NCBI GenBank assembly: GCA_042219835.1
Contig: JBHJMN010000007.1
Coordinates: 62,001-126,000, forward strand
Length of the DNA: 64,000 nucleotides
DNA from: Paenibacillus_G elgii_A
GTDB lineage: Bacteria > Bacillota > Bacilli > Paenibacillales > NBRC-103111
Direction: 5' to 3'
Shown: positions 35,729-44,495 of the stretch, piece by piece
Layout: each line of letters begins with the position of its first letter
How positions within the stretch are numbered: position 1 is the first letter of the stretch
Program-made: the position numbers and the translations under genes
Notes under the pieces: model-generated
Told to the model about the DNA's origin: nothing
Databases searched by the model: none
What the model saw: only the letters and a program-made list of their open reading frames with translations

Positions 35729-35774
35729 GGGGGTCCAGGGGCAACGCCCCTGGGCTCCCCCTTTGGAAAGGGGG
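35729..35774 (+). promoter_or_regulatory. Mutually exclusive G/C hairpins upstream of carA
   Basis: Hairpin A pairs GGGGGTCCAGGGGC (35729-35742) with GCCCCTGG-CTCCCCC (35746-35761). Hairpin B is the perfect palindrome CCCCCTTTGGAAAGGGGG (35757-35774). Both use the same five C residues at 35757-35761, so only one can form. CCCCC at about 35710-35714 can also pair with 35729-35733. The set could be a leader switch for carA or just a dispersed palindromic repeat. No PyrR-binding consensus is present. The spacer 35477-35816 contains no other gene that I can support. Confidence 0.5.
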
Positions 35775-35816
35775 ATTTAGGGGGATTAATACCACCACAT
35801 AGGGAGATGACAGCAG

Positions 35817-36992
35817 ATGCAGGCAAGATTGTTGTTGGAAGACGGTACGCTGTTTACCGGCAAAGCATTCGGAAGCACCGGCGACTCGGTTGGCGAAGTC
35901 GTGTTCAATACAGGCATTACAGGATACCAGGAGGTATTGTCCGATCCGTCCTACTGCGGCCAGATCGTGACCATGACGTACCCGCTGATCGGAAACTACG
36001 GCATCACGCGCGACGATTTCGAATCGATCCGCCCGTTTATTCACGGGTTCGTCGTTCGCGAGCATGAAACGGCGCCCAGCAACTGGAGAGCCGAGTACTC
36101 GCTGGACAGCTTGCTTAAAGAATACGGTATTATCGGCATCAGCGGCATCGATACCCGGATGCTGACTCGCCGCATCCGTCATCACGGCGTCATGAAAGGC
36201 ATTCTGACCACCTCCGAAAAGCGCGTGGAAGAGCTGCTGGAGCAGCTTAAAGCATCGCCGCTTATGACCGATCAAGTGTCCCGCGTATCTACAAAAAGCG
36301 TGTTCAGCGCACCGGGCACGAAAGAGCGCGTTGTACTCGTCGATTTCGGCTCCAAGAGCGGCATTTTGCGCGACTTGACCAAGCGCGGCTGCGACGTCGT
36401 CGTCGTGCCGCAGGACACGACCGCGGACCAAATCCGCCGGCTGGCGCCGGACGGCATTCTGCTGTCCAACGGCCCTGGGGACCCGAAAGACGTGCCGCAT
36501 GCGGCAAAAATGATTGCCGAGCTGCTCGGCGAATTCCCGATCTTCGGCATCTGCCTCGGGCATCAACTGTTTGCTTTGGCGGGCGGCGCCGATACGGAAA
36601 AGCTGAAATTCGGCCATCGCGGCGGCAACCACCCGGTGAAAGACTTGATCACGGGCCGCTGCTACATCACATCGCAGAACCATGGCTACACCGTAAAAGA
36701 AGAGTCGATCGCCGGCACAGATTTGGAAGTGACTCATATCAACAACAACGACAAGACGATCGAAGGGCTGCGTCACAAAAAATATCCGGCCTTCTCCGTT
36801 CAGTATCACCCGGAGGCAGCGCCGGGACCGTTCGATTCGAGCTACTTGTTCGATGACTTCCTGCAGCTGATCCGCGATCATAAGCAAAACAACCCGCAGC
36901 TTCCGCGTCAGGCGCAGATCGCAGCGGCATACAAAGCGGGCAGCACGGCCGTATCCGCATCGAAAGGGGAGCTCCACTATGCCGAAAAATAA
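35817..36992 (+). CDS. carA: Carbamoyl-phosphate synthase small (glutaminase) subunit
   Basis: Hydrolyses glutamine and feeds ammonia to CarB. The 391-residue protein has the N-terminal CarA domain (LLLEDGTLFTGKAFGS) and a class I glutamine amidotransferase domain. The nucleophile elbow is FGICLGHQLFA and the His/Glu pair lies in QYHPEAAPGP. It belongs to the pyrimidine-specific set by location. ATG 35817 follows GGGAGATGACAGC. The 3' end overlaps the carB start by 14 bases. Confidence 0.97.
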   Translation: MQARLLLEDGTLFTGKAFGSTGDSVGEVVFNTGITGYQEVLSDPSYCGQIVTMTYPLIGNYGITRDDFESIRPFIHGFVVREHETAPSNWRAEYSLDSLLKEYGIIGISGIDTRMLTRRIRHHGVMKGILTTSEKRVEELLEQLKASPLMTDQVSRVSTKSVFSAPGTKERVVLVDFGSKSGILRDLTKRGCDVVVVPQDTTADQIRRLAPDGILLSNGPGDPKDVPHAAKMIAELLGEFPIFGICLGHQLFALAGGADTEKLKFGHRGGNHPVKDLITGRCYITSQNHGYTVKEESIAGTDLEVTHINNNDKTIEGLRHKKYPAFSVQYHPEAAPGPFDSSYLFDDFLQLIRDHKQNNPQLPRQAQIAAAYKAGSTAVSASKGELHYAEK

Positions 36993-39900
36993 TAACCTCA
37001 AAAAAATTCTCGTGATCGGCTCCGGTCCGATCGTCATCGGACAAGCAGCGGAATTCGATTATGCCGGTACGCAAGCTTGCCAAGCTCTGAAAGAAGAAGG
37101 CTTCGAGGTCGTTCTAATCAACAGCAATCCGGCGACGATCATGACCGACACGAACATGGCCGACAAAGTATACATCGAGCCGATTACGCTCGACTTCGTC
37201 ACCCAAATCATCCGCCAAGAGCGTCCGGACGGCTTGCTGCCGACCCTCGGAGGACAGACCGGCCTCAATATGGCGGTAGAGCTGGCGCGCGCCGGCGTGC
37301 TGGAGCGTGAAAACGTGAAGCTGCTCGGTACCCAGTTGACGGCGATCGAGAAAGCGGAAGACCGCGATTTGTTCCGCGATCTGATGCGCGAGCTGGAACA
37401 GCCGGTACCGGAGAGCACGATCGTAACGACGGTACAGGAAGCGCTCGATTTTGCAAATGAAATCGGCTATCCGATTATCGTACGTCCGGCGTACACGCTG
37501 GGCGGCACGGGCGGGGGCATCTGCGCCACCGAGGAAGAGCTGCTGGAAACTGTTTCCTCCGGTATTCGCTACAGCCCGATCGGCCAATGTCTGATCGAGA
37601 AAAGCATCGCCGGCATGAAGGAAGTCGAGTACGAGGTGATGCGCGACGCGAACGACAACTGTATCGTCGTGTGCAACATGGAAAACTTCGATCCGGTCGG
37701 CGTTCATACGGGCGACAGTATCGTTGTAGCGCCGAGCCAGACGCTGTCGGACCGCGAATACCAAATGCTGCGTTCCGCATCGCTCAAAATCATCCGCGCC
37801 TTGAATATCGAAGGCGGATGCAACGTGCAGTTTGCGCTGGACCCGCACAGCTATCAATATTACGTCATCGAAGTGAATCCGCGGGTTAGCCGCTCGTCGG
37901 CGCTCGCTTCCAAGGCAACCGGCTACCCGATTGCCAAAATGGCAGCCAAAATCGCGATCGGCTATACGCTCGACGAAATCGTCAACCCGGTAACGGGTCA
38001 AACGTACGCTTGCTTCGAGCCGACGCTGGACTATATCGTATCCAAAATTCCGCGCTGGCCGTTCGATAAATTTACCGCGGCAAACCGCAAGCTCGGCACG
38101 CAAATGAAAGCGACGGGCGAAGTCATGGCCATCGGCCGCACGTTCGAAGAATCGATTCACAAAGCGGTACGTTCCCTAGAAATCGGCGTGCACCGCCTAT
38201 ATTTGAAGGATGCGGAGACGCTGGACCAAGAGACGCTTGAGCAGCGGCTTGTGAAGCCAGACGATGAGCGCATCTTCCTGATCGCCGAAGCACTTCGCCG
38301 CGGATACAGCGTACAGCAACTGCAGGATTTGACCAAGGTGGACTGGTGGTTCCTGCACAAGCTCGAAGGCTTGATCGCTTTCGAAGCCGAGCTGCTGCTA
38401 CCGGAGCTGAGCGAAGAGCTGCTCCGCGAAGCGAAGCGCAAAGGCTTCACCGACCGCGCCATTGCCGAACTGCGAAGTCAAGCCGACAAAGGGCTGAGCT
38501 TGACGCAGGAAGCGGACGTTCGCGCATACCGGATCGGCTTGGGACTGAAGCCGGTCTACAAAATGGTCGACACCTGCGCCGCGGAATTCGAAGCAACGAC
38601 GCCTTACTACTACTCGACTTACGAGACGGAAGACGAAGTCAAGGAAACGACGAAGCAAAAGGTTGTCGTGCTCGGCTCCGGTCCGATCCGAATCGGTCAA
38701 GGGATCGAGTTCGACTACTCGACCGTGCATGCGGTATGGGCGATCCAAAAGGCCGGCTATGAAGCCGTTATTATCAACAACAACCCGGAGACGGTGTCTA
38801 CGGACTTTAATACATCGGACCGGCTGTACTTCGAGCCGCTGTTCTTCGAGGACGTTATGAACGTCATCGAGCGCGAGCAGCCGATCGGCGTTATCGTCCA
38901 ATTCGGCGGACAAACGGCGATCAACCTGGCTGCACCGCTTGCGAAGGCAGGCGTGCGCATCCTTGGCACGGATTTGGAGAACATCGACGCGGCTGAAGAC
39001 CGCAAAAAATTCGAAGCGCTGCTGCGTCAGCTTGACATCGCGCAGCCGCCGGGCGGAACGGTAACCTCGGTGGACGAGGCTGTCGGCATGGCCTCCCGCT
39101 TCGGGTACCCGGTGCTCGTCCGTCCGTCGTATGTTCTTGGCGGCCGTGCCATGGAAATCGTCTACTCCGACGAAGAATTGCTCAGCTACATGGAATATGC
39201 GGTCAAAATCAACCCGGAGCATCCGGTTCTCATCGACCGTTACATGCTCGGCAAAGAAGTCGAAGTGGATGCGATCTGCGACAAAGAAACGGTACTGATT
39301 CCAGGCATTATGGAGCACGTGGAGCGGGCCGGCGTTCACTCCGGCGACTCCATCGCGGTATACCCGCCGCAGACGGTATCCGCCGAGCTGAAACAAAAAA
39401 TTATCGACATTACGACTAGAATCGCCAGAGGGCTGCAGGTCGTTGGTCTCGTCAACATCCAGTTCGTCATCTATCAAAACGAAGTGTATGTGATCGAAGT
39501 GAATCCGCGCTCCTCGCGGACGGTTCCTTTCCTCAGCAAAGTAACGAAAATTCCGATGGCCAACGTCGCAACCCGTGTCATTATGGGCGAAAAGCTGGCC
39601 GATATGGGTTACCAAACCGGCTTGTGGCCGGAAGACAAGTTCGTATCCGTCAAAGTACCGGTCTTCTCCTTCGCGAAGCTGCGCCGTGTCGATACGACGC
39701 TTGGACCGGAGATGAAATCGACGGGTGAAGTGATGGGCCGCGACAAAACGTTTGCCAAAGCGCTGTATAAAGGTCTGATCGGCTCCGGCATGAAAGTTCC
39801 GCCGACAGGCGCGATCATCGCTACGATTGCCGATAAAGACAAAGAGGAAGCGCTGGAAATCTTCCGCGGCTTCGATAGACTGGGCTATCGCATCGTCGCT

Positions 39901-40194
39901 ACGGGCGGAACGGCACAGGCCTTGGAGGACGCTGGTCTTCAAGTGACCCGCGTCAACAAGCTGAGCGAAGGCTCGCCGAACATTCTCGACCTGATCCGCA
40001 ACGGCGAAGCGCACTTCGTCGTCAACACGCTGACGAAAGGCAAGACACCGGAGCGCGACGGCTTCCGGATTCGCCGCGAGGCAGTAGAGAACGGCGTCGT
40101 CTGCATGACCTCGCTGGATACGGTTAGCGCGCTGCTGCACGTGTTGGAGTCCATCTACTTCCAATCCACGGCGATGCCCGCGAATCACGCATAA
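36979..40194 (+). CDS. carB: Carbamoyl-phosphate synthase large subunit
   Basis: Makes carbamoyl phosphate from bicarbonate, ammonia and two ATP. The 1071-residue protein shows the classic internal duplication: two ATP-grasp halves, each beginning with a similar GSGPI.IGQ motif (GSGPIVIGQAAEFDY near residue 13 and GSGPIRIGQGIEFDY near 566). Between them is an oligomerisation region. The last about 130 residues form the regulatory MGS-like domain, starting IATIADKDKEEALEIFRGFDRLGYRIVATGGT. Start ATG 36979 lies inside the carA end behind GGGGAGCTCC. Confidence 0.98.
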   Translation: MPKNNNLKKILVIGSGPIVIGQAAEFDYAGTQACQALKEEGFEVVLINSNPATIMTDTNMADKVYIEPITLDFVTQIIRQERPDGLLPTLGGQTGLNMAVELARAGVLERENVKLLGTQLTAIEKAEDRDLFRDLMRELEQPVPESTIVTTVQEALDFANEIGYPIIVRPAYTLGGTGGGICATEEELLETVSSGIRYSPIGQCLIEKSIAGMKEVEYEVMRDANDNCIVVCNMENFDPVGVHTGDSIVVAPSQTLSDREYQMLRSASLKIIRALNIEGGCNVQFALDPHSYQYYVIEVNPRVSRSSALASKATGYPIAKMAAKIAIGYTLDEIVNPVTGQTYACFEPTLDYIVSKIPRWPFDKFTAANRKLGTQMKATGEVMAIGRTFEESIHKAVRSLEIGVHRLYLKDAETLDQETLEQRLVKPDDERIFLIAEALRRGYSVQQLQDLTKVDWWFLHKLEGLIAFEAELLLPELSEELLREAKRKGFTDRAIAELRSQADKGLSLTQEADVRAYRIGLGLKPVYKMVDTCAAEFEATTPYYYSTYETEDEVKETTKQKVVVLGSGPIRIGQGIEFDYSTVHAVWAIQKAGYEAVIINNNPETVSTDFNTSDRLYFEPLFFEDVMNVIEREQPIGVIVQFGGQTAINLAAPLAKAGVRILGTDLENIDAAEDRKKFEALLRQLDIAQPPGGTVTSVDEAVGMASRFGYPVLVRPSYVLGGRAMEIVYSDEELLSYMEYAVKINPEHPVLIDRYMLGKEVEVDAICDKETVLIPGIMEHVERAGVHSGDSIAVYPPQTVSAELKQKIIDITTRIARGLQVVGLVNIQFVIYQNEVYVIEVNPRSSRTVPFLSKVTKIPMANVATRVIMGEKLADMGYQTGLWPEDKFVSVKVPVFSFAKLRRVDTTLGPEMKSTGEVMGRDKTFAKALYKGLIGSGMKVPPTGAIIATIADKDKEEALEIFRGFDRLGYRIVATGGTAQALEDAGLQVTRVNKLSEGSPNILDLIRNGEAHFVVNTLTKGKTPERDGFRIRREAVENGVVCMTSLDTVSALLHVLESIYFQSTAMPANHA

Positions 40195-40204
40195 CAACAA
40201 TTGC

Positions 40205-40246
40205 ATTAGCACAGCGTTCCGCTCCTTGCGGAAATGCTGTGCTAAT
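40205..40246 (+). other. Long stem-loop between carB and pyrF
   Basis: ATTAGCACAGC-TTCCGC and GCGGAA-GCTGTGCTAAT pair over about 17 bp with one small internal mismatch. No T-run follows, so full termination is unlikely; it may protect upstream mRNA ends or attenuate. Confidence 0.55.
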
Positions 40247-40312
40247 CCCTTGATTAGGCCCTTCTACGAGCGGTCAGATTTATCCGATTTTAAAGAAAAG
40301 GGGCGGTAGCTT

Positions 40313-41044
40313 GTGTCTACCAACTTAATGGCGGCGAAGCGCATCATGGTCGCGCTCGATTATGCCGAGGCGAAGCAGGCGGAGTCGCTGGTCCGGTCGC
40401 TGGAAGGCATTCCGTGTTATTTGAAGGTGGGAATGCAGCTGTTTTACAACGCCGGTCCGGCATTTGTACACATGCTTAAAGAAAAGGGCTATAACGTCTT
40501 TCTCGATCTCAAAATGCACGATATTCCGAATACCGTCAAGGGCGGCGCGGAAAGCATCACGAAGCTTGGCGCAGACATGTTCAACGTGCATGCGGCAGGT
40601 GGCAAGCAGATGATGGAGGCGGCGATGGAAGGCGTGGACAAGGCGGTTCAAGCCGCATCCGGTCCTAAGCCGATCGTCATCGGCGTTACGCAGCTCACCA
40701 GCACAAGCCAGGCGGTCATGAACGAAGAAATCGGCATCGAAGGGACGGTAGAGGATGCGGTGGTCCGATACGCCCGATTGACGCAAGCCGCCGGTCTTCA
40801 CGGTGTGGTAGCCTCTCCGCTGGAGGTCGTTCGAATCAAAGAGACGTGCGGCAGCGGCTTTGTGACCGTGACACCGGGCATTCGTCCTGCAGGAGCGGAC
40901 ATCGGCGATCAATCCCGCGTCATGACGCCGGAGCAAGCGTTCGCCCAAGGGACGGACTATATCGTCATTGGTCGTCCGATCACAGCCGCGCCGGACCCAA
41001 GAGCGGCGCTGAAAGCGATTATCGCCTCTGTCGAAGGGCTGTAA
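40313..41044 (+). CDS. pyrF: Orotidine 5'-phosphate decarboxylase
   Basis: Last enzyme of UMP synthesis. The 243-residue TIM-barrel protein has VALDYAEAKQA at the first strand, the catalytic DLKMHDIPNTV with the Asp-Lys-Asp array, and the phosphate-gripper VTPGIRPAG...YIVIGRPIT. It starts with GTG at 40313 behind AGGGGCGG; the next in-frame ATG is five codons later. pyrK and pyrD, which precede pyrF in B. subtilis, are absent, and carB is its direct neighbour. Confidence 0.96.
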   Translation: MSTNLMAAKRIMVALDYAEAKQAESLVRSLEGIPCYLKVGMQLFYNAGPAFVHMLKEKGYNVFLDLKMHDIPNTVKGGAESITKLGADMFNVHAAGGKQMMEAAMEGVDKAVQAASGPKPIVIGVTQLTSTSQAVMNEEIGIEGTVEDAVVRYARLTQAAGLHGVVASPLEVVRIKETCGSGFVTVTPGIRPAGADIGDQSRVMTPEQAFAQGTDYIVIGRPITAAPDPRAALKAIIASVEGL

Positions 41045-41080
41045 AAAGCGCAATTTTTATACTTAAGGAGATGAAATCGA

Positions 41081-41740
41081 ATGACAACCCCATCGATTCG
41101 TATAAATCCGGAGCTGGCCGGGCAAATAGCCGCCGACCTGCTCGCGATCGGCGCCGTGGCGCTTCGTCCCCAGCAGCCTTTTACTTGGACGTCCGGCCTG
41201 AAATCGCCGATCTACTGCGATAACCGGCTGACCATTTCGTTCCCGGAGATCCGCGAACGGATCGCCGAAGGCTTCGTTGCGCTCATCCGCGACAATTTCC
41301 CGGATGCGGAAGTCATTGCGGGGGCGGCAACCGGAGGGATTCCGCACGCAGCTTGGGTAGCCCAGAAGCTCGGTTTACCGATGGTTTACGTCCGCGACAA
41401 GGCAAAAGGCCACGGGAAGGAAAACCTGATCGAAGGCTTGATTAAACCTGGTCAGAAGACGGTGGTCATCGAGGATTTGATCTCGACGGGCGGCAGTTCG
41501 CTCAAGGTGGCCTTGGCCGTAAATGAAGCTGGGGCACACGCTCTCGGGGTGCTTGGTATCTTCTCGTATCAGTTTGAGAAGGCGCGAGAGGCCTTTGCGG
41601 GATCGGGCATTCCTTTTGAGACGCTGACGAATTACACGGTACTGCTCGACGTCGCTCTTCGGAACGGAAGCATCCAGGAGCAGGATGTGCAGGCGCTGAA
41701 AGCATGGCGTGAAAATCCAAGCGAATACGGCAAAGCCTAA
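41081..41740 (+). CDS. pyrE: Orotate phosphoribosyltransferase
   Basis: Adds ribose phosphate from PRPP to orotate, giving OMP. The 219-residue type I phosphoribosyltransferase has FTWTSGLKSPIYCDNR, the flexible loop with MVYVRDKAKGHGKEN, and the PRPP motif TVVIEDLISTGGSS. ATG 41081 lies behind AAGGAGATG, 36 bp after pyrF. It is the last pyr gene and is followed by an intrinsic terminator. Confidence 0.97.
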   Translation: MTTPSIRINPELAGQIAADLLAIGAVALRPQQPFTWTSGLKSPIYCDNRLTISFPEIRERIAEGFVALIRDNFPDAEVIAGAATGGIPHAAWVAQKLGLPMVYVRDKAKGHGKENLIEGLIKPGQKTVVIEDLISTGGSSLKVALAVNEAGAHALGVLGIFSYQFEKAREAFAGSGIPFETLTNYTVLLDVALRNGSIQEQDVQALKAWRENPSEYGKA

Positions 41741-41753
41741 AAAACAATTTTTG

Positions 41754-41810
41754 GCATTCGAATTTTTCCGCTACGGTACAGGAAAAAGGCTCGGATGCTT
41801 TTCTTTTTTA
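41754..41810 (+). terminator. Terminator of the pyr operon
   Basis: GCATTCGA..TTTTTCC (from 41754) pairs with GGAAAAA..TCGGATGC (41781-41798), then TTTTCTTTTTT. A long stem and T-rich tail mark the end of the pyrR-pyrE transcript. Confidence 0.75.
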
Positions 41811-41877
41811 TCGGGTGATACACAATAAGGCTGGCCCCTGTCTTATGTATAGCTGCAGCTGAAAGGAGAACATCACA

Positions 41878-42408
41878 TTGGAACATCCGGATTCCGATTA
41901 TTTCCGTCTTACATTTTATAAGCATTACCCGTCGGTGCGCCGAAAATTAATCGCGCTGATCCGCGACGAGGCAGCCGCTGAGGATTTGGCACAGGAAGTA
42001 TTCCTGCGTCTATACCGCAATCCGCCGGACAACCCACAGTTGATCGGTGCTTGGCTTCATCGGGTATTGACCCGGATCGCCTACGATCATATGTCAAAGC
42101 GTGCCCGCGAACGGGCGCTTCAAGAAAAGCAGGAGCTTCATCTGCGGGTAACGGAGCAGGAAGGCAAGTCGAACGAGGAGACGGTATTGGAGCAGTTTGA
42201 GCACGAGGAATTGCGCGGATGGCTGGACCAGCTTTCGGAACGGGACCGGCAGGCGCTGCTGCTTCGCTTCTCGGGCTACAGCTATGCGGAGATCGCCGAG
42301 AAGCTTCAAATTCGCACACCGCTTGTAGGCACGCTCATTCACCGGGCGACCGCCCGATTAAAACGGCATGCGGAATTGCAAACTCAAGTTGAACTAGGAG
42401 GGCCATGA
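41878..42408 (+). CDS. ECF-type RNA polymerase sigma factor
   Basis: A 176-residue sigma-70 family protein with only regions 2 and 4, the ECF layout. Region 2 includes FYKHYPSVRRKLIALIRDEAAAEDLAQEVFLRLYR. Region 4 includes LSERDRQALLLRFSGYSYAEIAEKLQIRTPLVGTLIHRATARLKRH, with the DNA-contacting helix-turn-helix. It starts with TTG behind AAAGGAGAAC. The next gene starts three bases after its stop and encodes a membrane-anchored protein, the usual place for a controlling factor. Target promoters cannot be predicted. I do not assign a named ECF group. Confidence 0.9.
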   Translation: MEHPDSDYFRLTFYKHYPSVRRKLIALIRDEAAAEDLAQEVFLRLYRNPPDNPQLIGAWLHRVLTRIAYDHMSKRARERALQEKQELHLRVTEQEGKSNEETVLEQFEHEELRGWLDQLSERDRQALLLRFSGYSYAEIAEKLQIRTPLVGTLIHRATARLKRHAELQTQVELGGP

Positions 42409-42411
42409 CAT

Positions 42412-43533
42412 ATGATCGAGTCATTTGCGAGGAAAAATTCCGATCCCACGGATGCCGCTTGGGAGAAGCTCCAGCAGCGGCTTGCTTCCGAACCGAAATC
42501 GCTTCGTTGGGAGCAGTGGGCAAAGGAAGCCGATAAATTAAATCCGTCGGCGACAGAAGCTTGGGAGACAGAATCGTTACAATCGATCGCTATATCCGAT
42601 AATCGTCCGTTGCCTGTTTTGGAACCGGACAGGACAACGGCGGAGACGCCTAAGGCTTATCCGTTCGTCCGTTGGATCAGAAGGCGGAGCAAAAGGGTGG
42701 CCGCTGCGGCGGCAGTGCTGGTACTGGCCGCTTTCCTCAGCACGCCAATCGGGAACGAGGCGCTGGCTTCCATATTGAATAAATTTCGAATGCAGGAAAT
42801 GACGGTCGTTCAGGAAAACGATCTCCGGTCTTTGTTGAGCAGCGTTTTTCCCGACGGGCAAACGAGAGAGAGTATCAACAAGCTTGGCACATTCACGACT
42901 ACGTCCGGCAAAATAGACGGACAATTAACAGCCAACAAAGCTTCCGAGATTTTGGGGCGCAGCATCGTCATTCCGAAGGACTATACCGGAGAGCAGGAGA
43001 AGCTTTACATTAGTCGTTCCAACACAATAACGTTCAAATTAAACGTTGACGAAGTGAACAAGGCAATGTCCAGACTTGGGGCAAAGCAGACGCTGCCTAA
43101 ATCCATTGATGGCAAACCGATTACGCTTGAAACGGGTGAGACAGTCTACATGAATGTGAAGAACGGTAAAGGCAACTACTCTCTGACACAACAGCCGATC
43201 CCCGTCGTATCCGTCGATCCGTCGATTCCGGTAGCCGAAGCGCTGCAGGCGGTTCTGCAGTTCCCGCTACTACCGGATCATTTGAAGGACAGCTTGCAGA
43301 ACGTGGATCTGCTTACGACCGGAAACGTGCCGCTGCCTATCATCATGAATCGGCCTTCGGAGAAGGTCAAGGTGGGAAGTACGGATGTGCTGGTCACGAC
43401 GGATTCTACGGACAAGCGGCAGTATTACTCTGCCTTGTGGGTAAATCAAGGTCAACTCTTTGGGCTAAATGGCGACAATTTTACCGACCGCGAAGCGCTG
43501 CTTGACAAAGTGAAGGAGCTGATCGTCTCTTGA
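42412..43533 (+). CDS. Membrane-anchored probable sigma-factor regulator (DUF4367/anti-sigma-like)
   Basis: A 373-residue protein with an N-terminal cytoplasmic part (about 1-90), a basic stretch RRRSKR and one membrane segment (about 96-112). It then has STPIGNEALASILNKFRMQEMTVVQ and a roughly 250-residue extracytoplasmic domain. The TP.G.EALASIL..FR pattern after the membrane helix is typical of sigma-factor-linked DUF4367-type proteins. There is no HxxxCxxC zinc anti-sigma motif, so direct sigma binding is inferred only from gene order and topology. Its stop overlaps the ABC ATPase start. It could instead sense a substrate of the ABC transporter. Confidence 0.6.
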   Translation: MIESFARKNSDPTDAAWEKLQQRLASEPKSLRWEQWAKEADKLNPSATEAWETESLQSIAISDNRPLPVLEPDRTTAETPKAYPFVRWIRRRSKRVAAAAAVLVLAAFLSTPIGNEALASILNKFRMQEMTVVQENDLRSLLSSVFPDGQTRESINKLGTFTTTSGKIDGQLTANKASEILGRSIVIPKDYTGEQEKLYISRSNTITFKLNVDEVNKAMSRLGAKQTLPKSIDGKPITLETGETVYMNVKNGKGNYSLTQQPIPVVSVDPSIPVAEALQAVLQFPLLPDHLKDSLQNVDLLTTGNVPLPIIMNRPSEKVKVGSTDVLVTTDSTDKRQYYSALWVNQGQLFGLNGDNFTDREALLDKVKELIVS

Positions 43534-44495
43534 ACGAGCAAGCCATTACAGCGCATGAGTTGACGAAAGATTACGGCAATGGCCGCGGCTGCCGCAGCAT
43601 TACGATTACCGTAGGGGAAGGGGAAGCCTTTGGCTTCCTCGGCCCGAACGGGGCAGGCAAGAGCACCTTTGTGAAAATGCTCGTCGGCTTGATTCGGCCG
43701 ACGCAGGGCCATGGTGCGATTTGCGGCCATCCGATCGGCTCGTTGGAAGCAAGAAGGCATTTTGGCTACTTGCCGGAGTTATACCGGTACCAGGAATGGC
43801 TCAGCGGCGAAGAAGTGATTTGGCTCCATGCCCGGTTATGCGGCGTTGAAGCTTCCGAGGCGAAGCGGCGCATACCGGAGCTGCTTGACCTCGTCGGTCT
43901 CGGGCTTCGTGGCAAAGACCGGGTCAAGAGGTACTCCAAAGGAATGCAGCAGCGGCTTGGATTGGCTTGCGCCCTGGTGAACGACCCGCCTATCGTTTTT
44001 TTGGACGAGCCGGCCTCTGCCCTCGATCCCTTGGGCCGCAGAGACGTACGAGAATTGCTCCGGCTGATGAAGGCGCGGGGTAAAACGATTTTTCTCAACT
44101 CGCACCTGTTGGAGGACGTAGAGCTGCTGTGTGACCGCGTCGCGTTGCTGAATAACGGTCAAATTCTGCAGGTTGGCTCCGTGGCCGACGTGCTGCACGA
44201 GACATCCCGCTGGCACCTTCGTGTCGGCGGGTTTGCGCCGTTTTTGCTGGAATGGCTTCAGGAAGCTTCGGGCTTGACCATACGCCTTCTTGCCCATAAG
44301 GAAGGGACGGCAGCGGAAGAAGACGCGGTCTGGCTGGAAGCAGAGCTGGAGGATGAAGAGCAGATCGGCTGGTTGAACTCGCTTGTCATCGAGCAGGGGA
44401 TGACGCTGTACGAAGTGAAGAAGGCAAAAACGAAGCTGGACGAATGGTTCGTCAGCTCCGTTGCCGGACGGAGCCACAGGGGGGAACGCGAATGA
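43530..44495 (+). CDS. ABC transporter ATP-binding protein
   Basis: A 321-residue ABC ATPase with Walker A FLGPNGAGKSTF (about residues 36-47), signature YSKGMQQRLGLA, and Walker B with catalytic glutamate IVFLDEPASALDP. A roughly 100-residue C-terminal extension follows. The sequence type is that of ABC-2 exporters (antibiotic, NatA/CcmA-like). It starts with TTG overlapping the previous stop (TTGA) and ends overlapping the permease start (ATGA), so the operon is translationally coupled. The substrate is unknown. Confidence 0.93.
   Translation: MNEQAITAHELTKDYGNGRGCRSITITVGEGEAFGFLGPNGAGKSTFVKMLVGLIRPTQGHGAICGHPIGSLEARRHFGYLPELYRYQEWLSGEEVIWLHARLCGVEASEAKRRIPELLDLVGLGLRGKDRVKRYSKGMQQRLGLACALVNDPPIVFLDEPASALDPLGRRDVRELLRLMKARGKTIFLNSHLLEDVELLCDRVALLNNGQILQVGSVADVLHETSRWHLRVGGFAPFLLEWLQEASGLTIRLLAHKEGTAAEEDAVWLEAELEDEEQIGWLNSLVIEQGMTLYEVKKAKTKLDEWFVSSVAGRSHRGERE

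Noticed and set aside
35477..35816. Second PyrR attenuator before carA
   Set aside because: The spacer has strong hairpins but no AGTCC..GAGG PyrR-binding consensus and no T-run terminator.
38398..40212. 604-codon minus-strand open frame opposite carB
   Set aside because: It covers the strongly conserved carB reading frame on the other strand and its translation has no recognisable domain.
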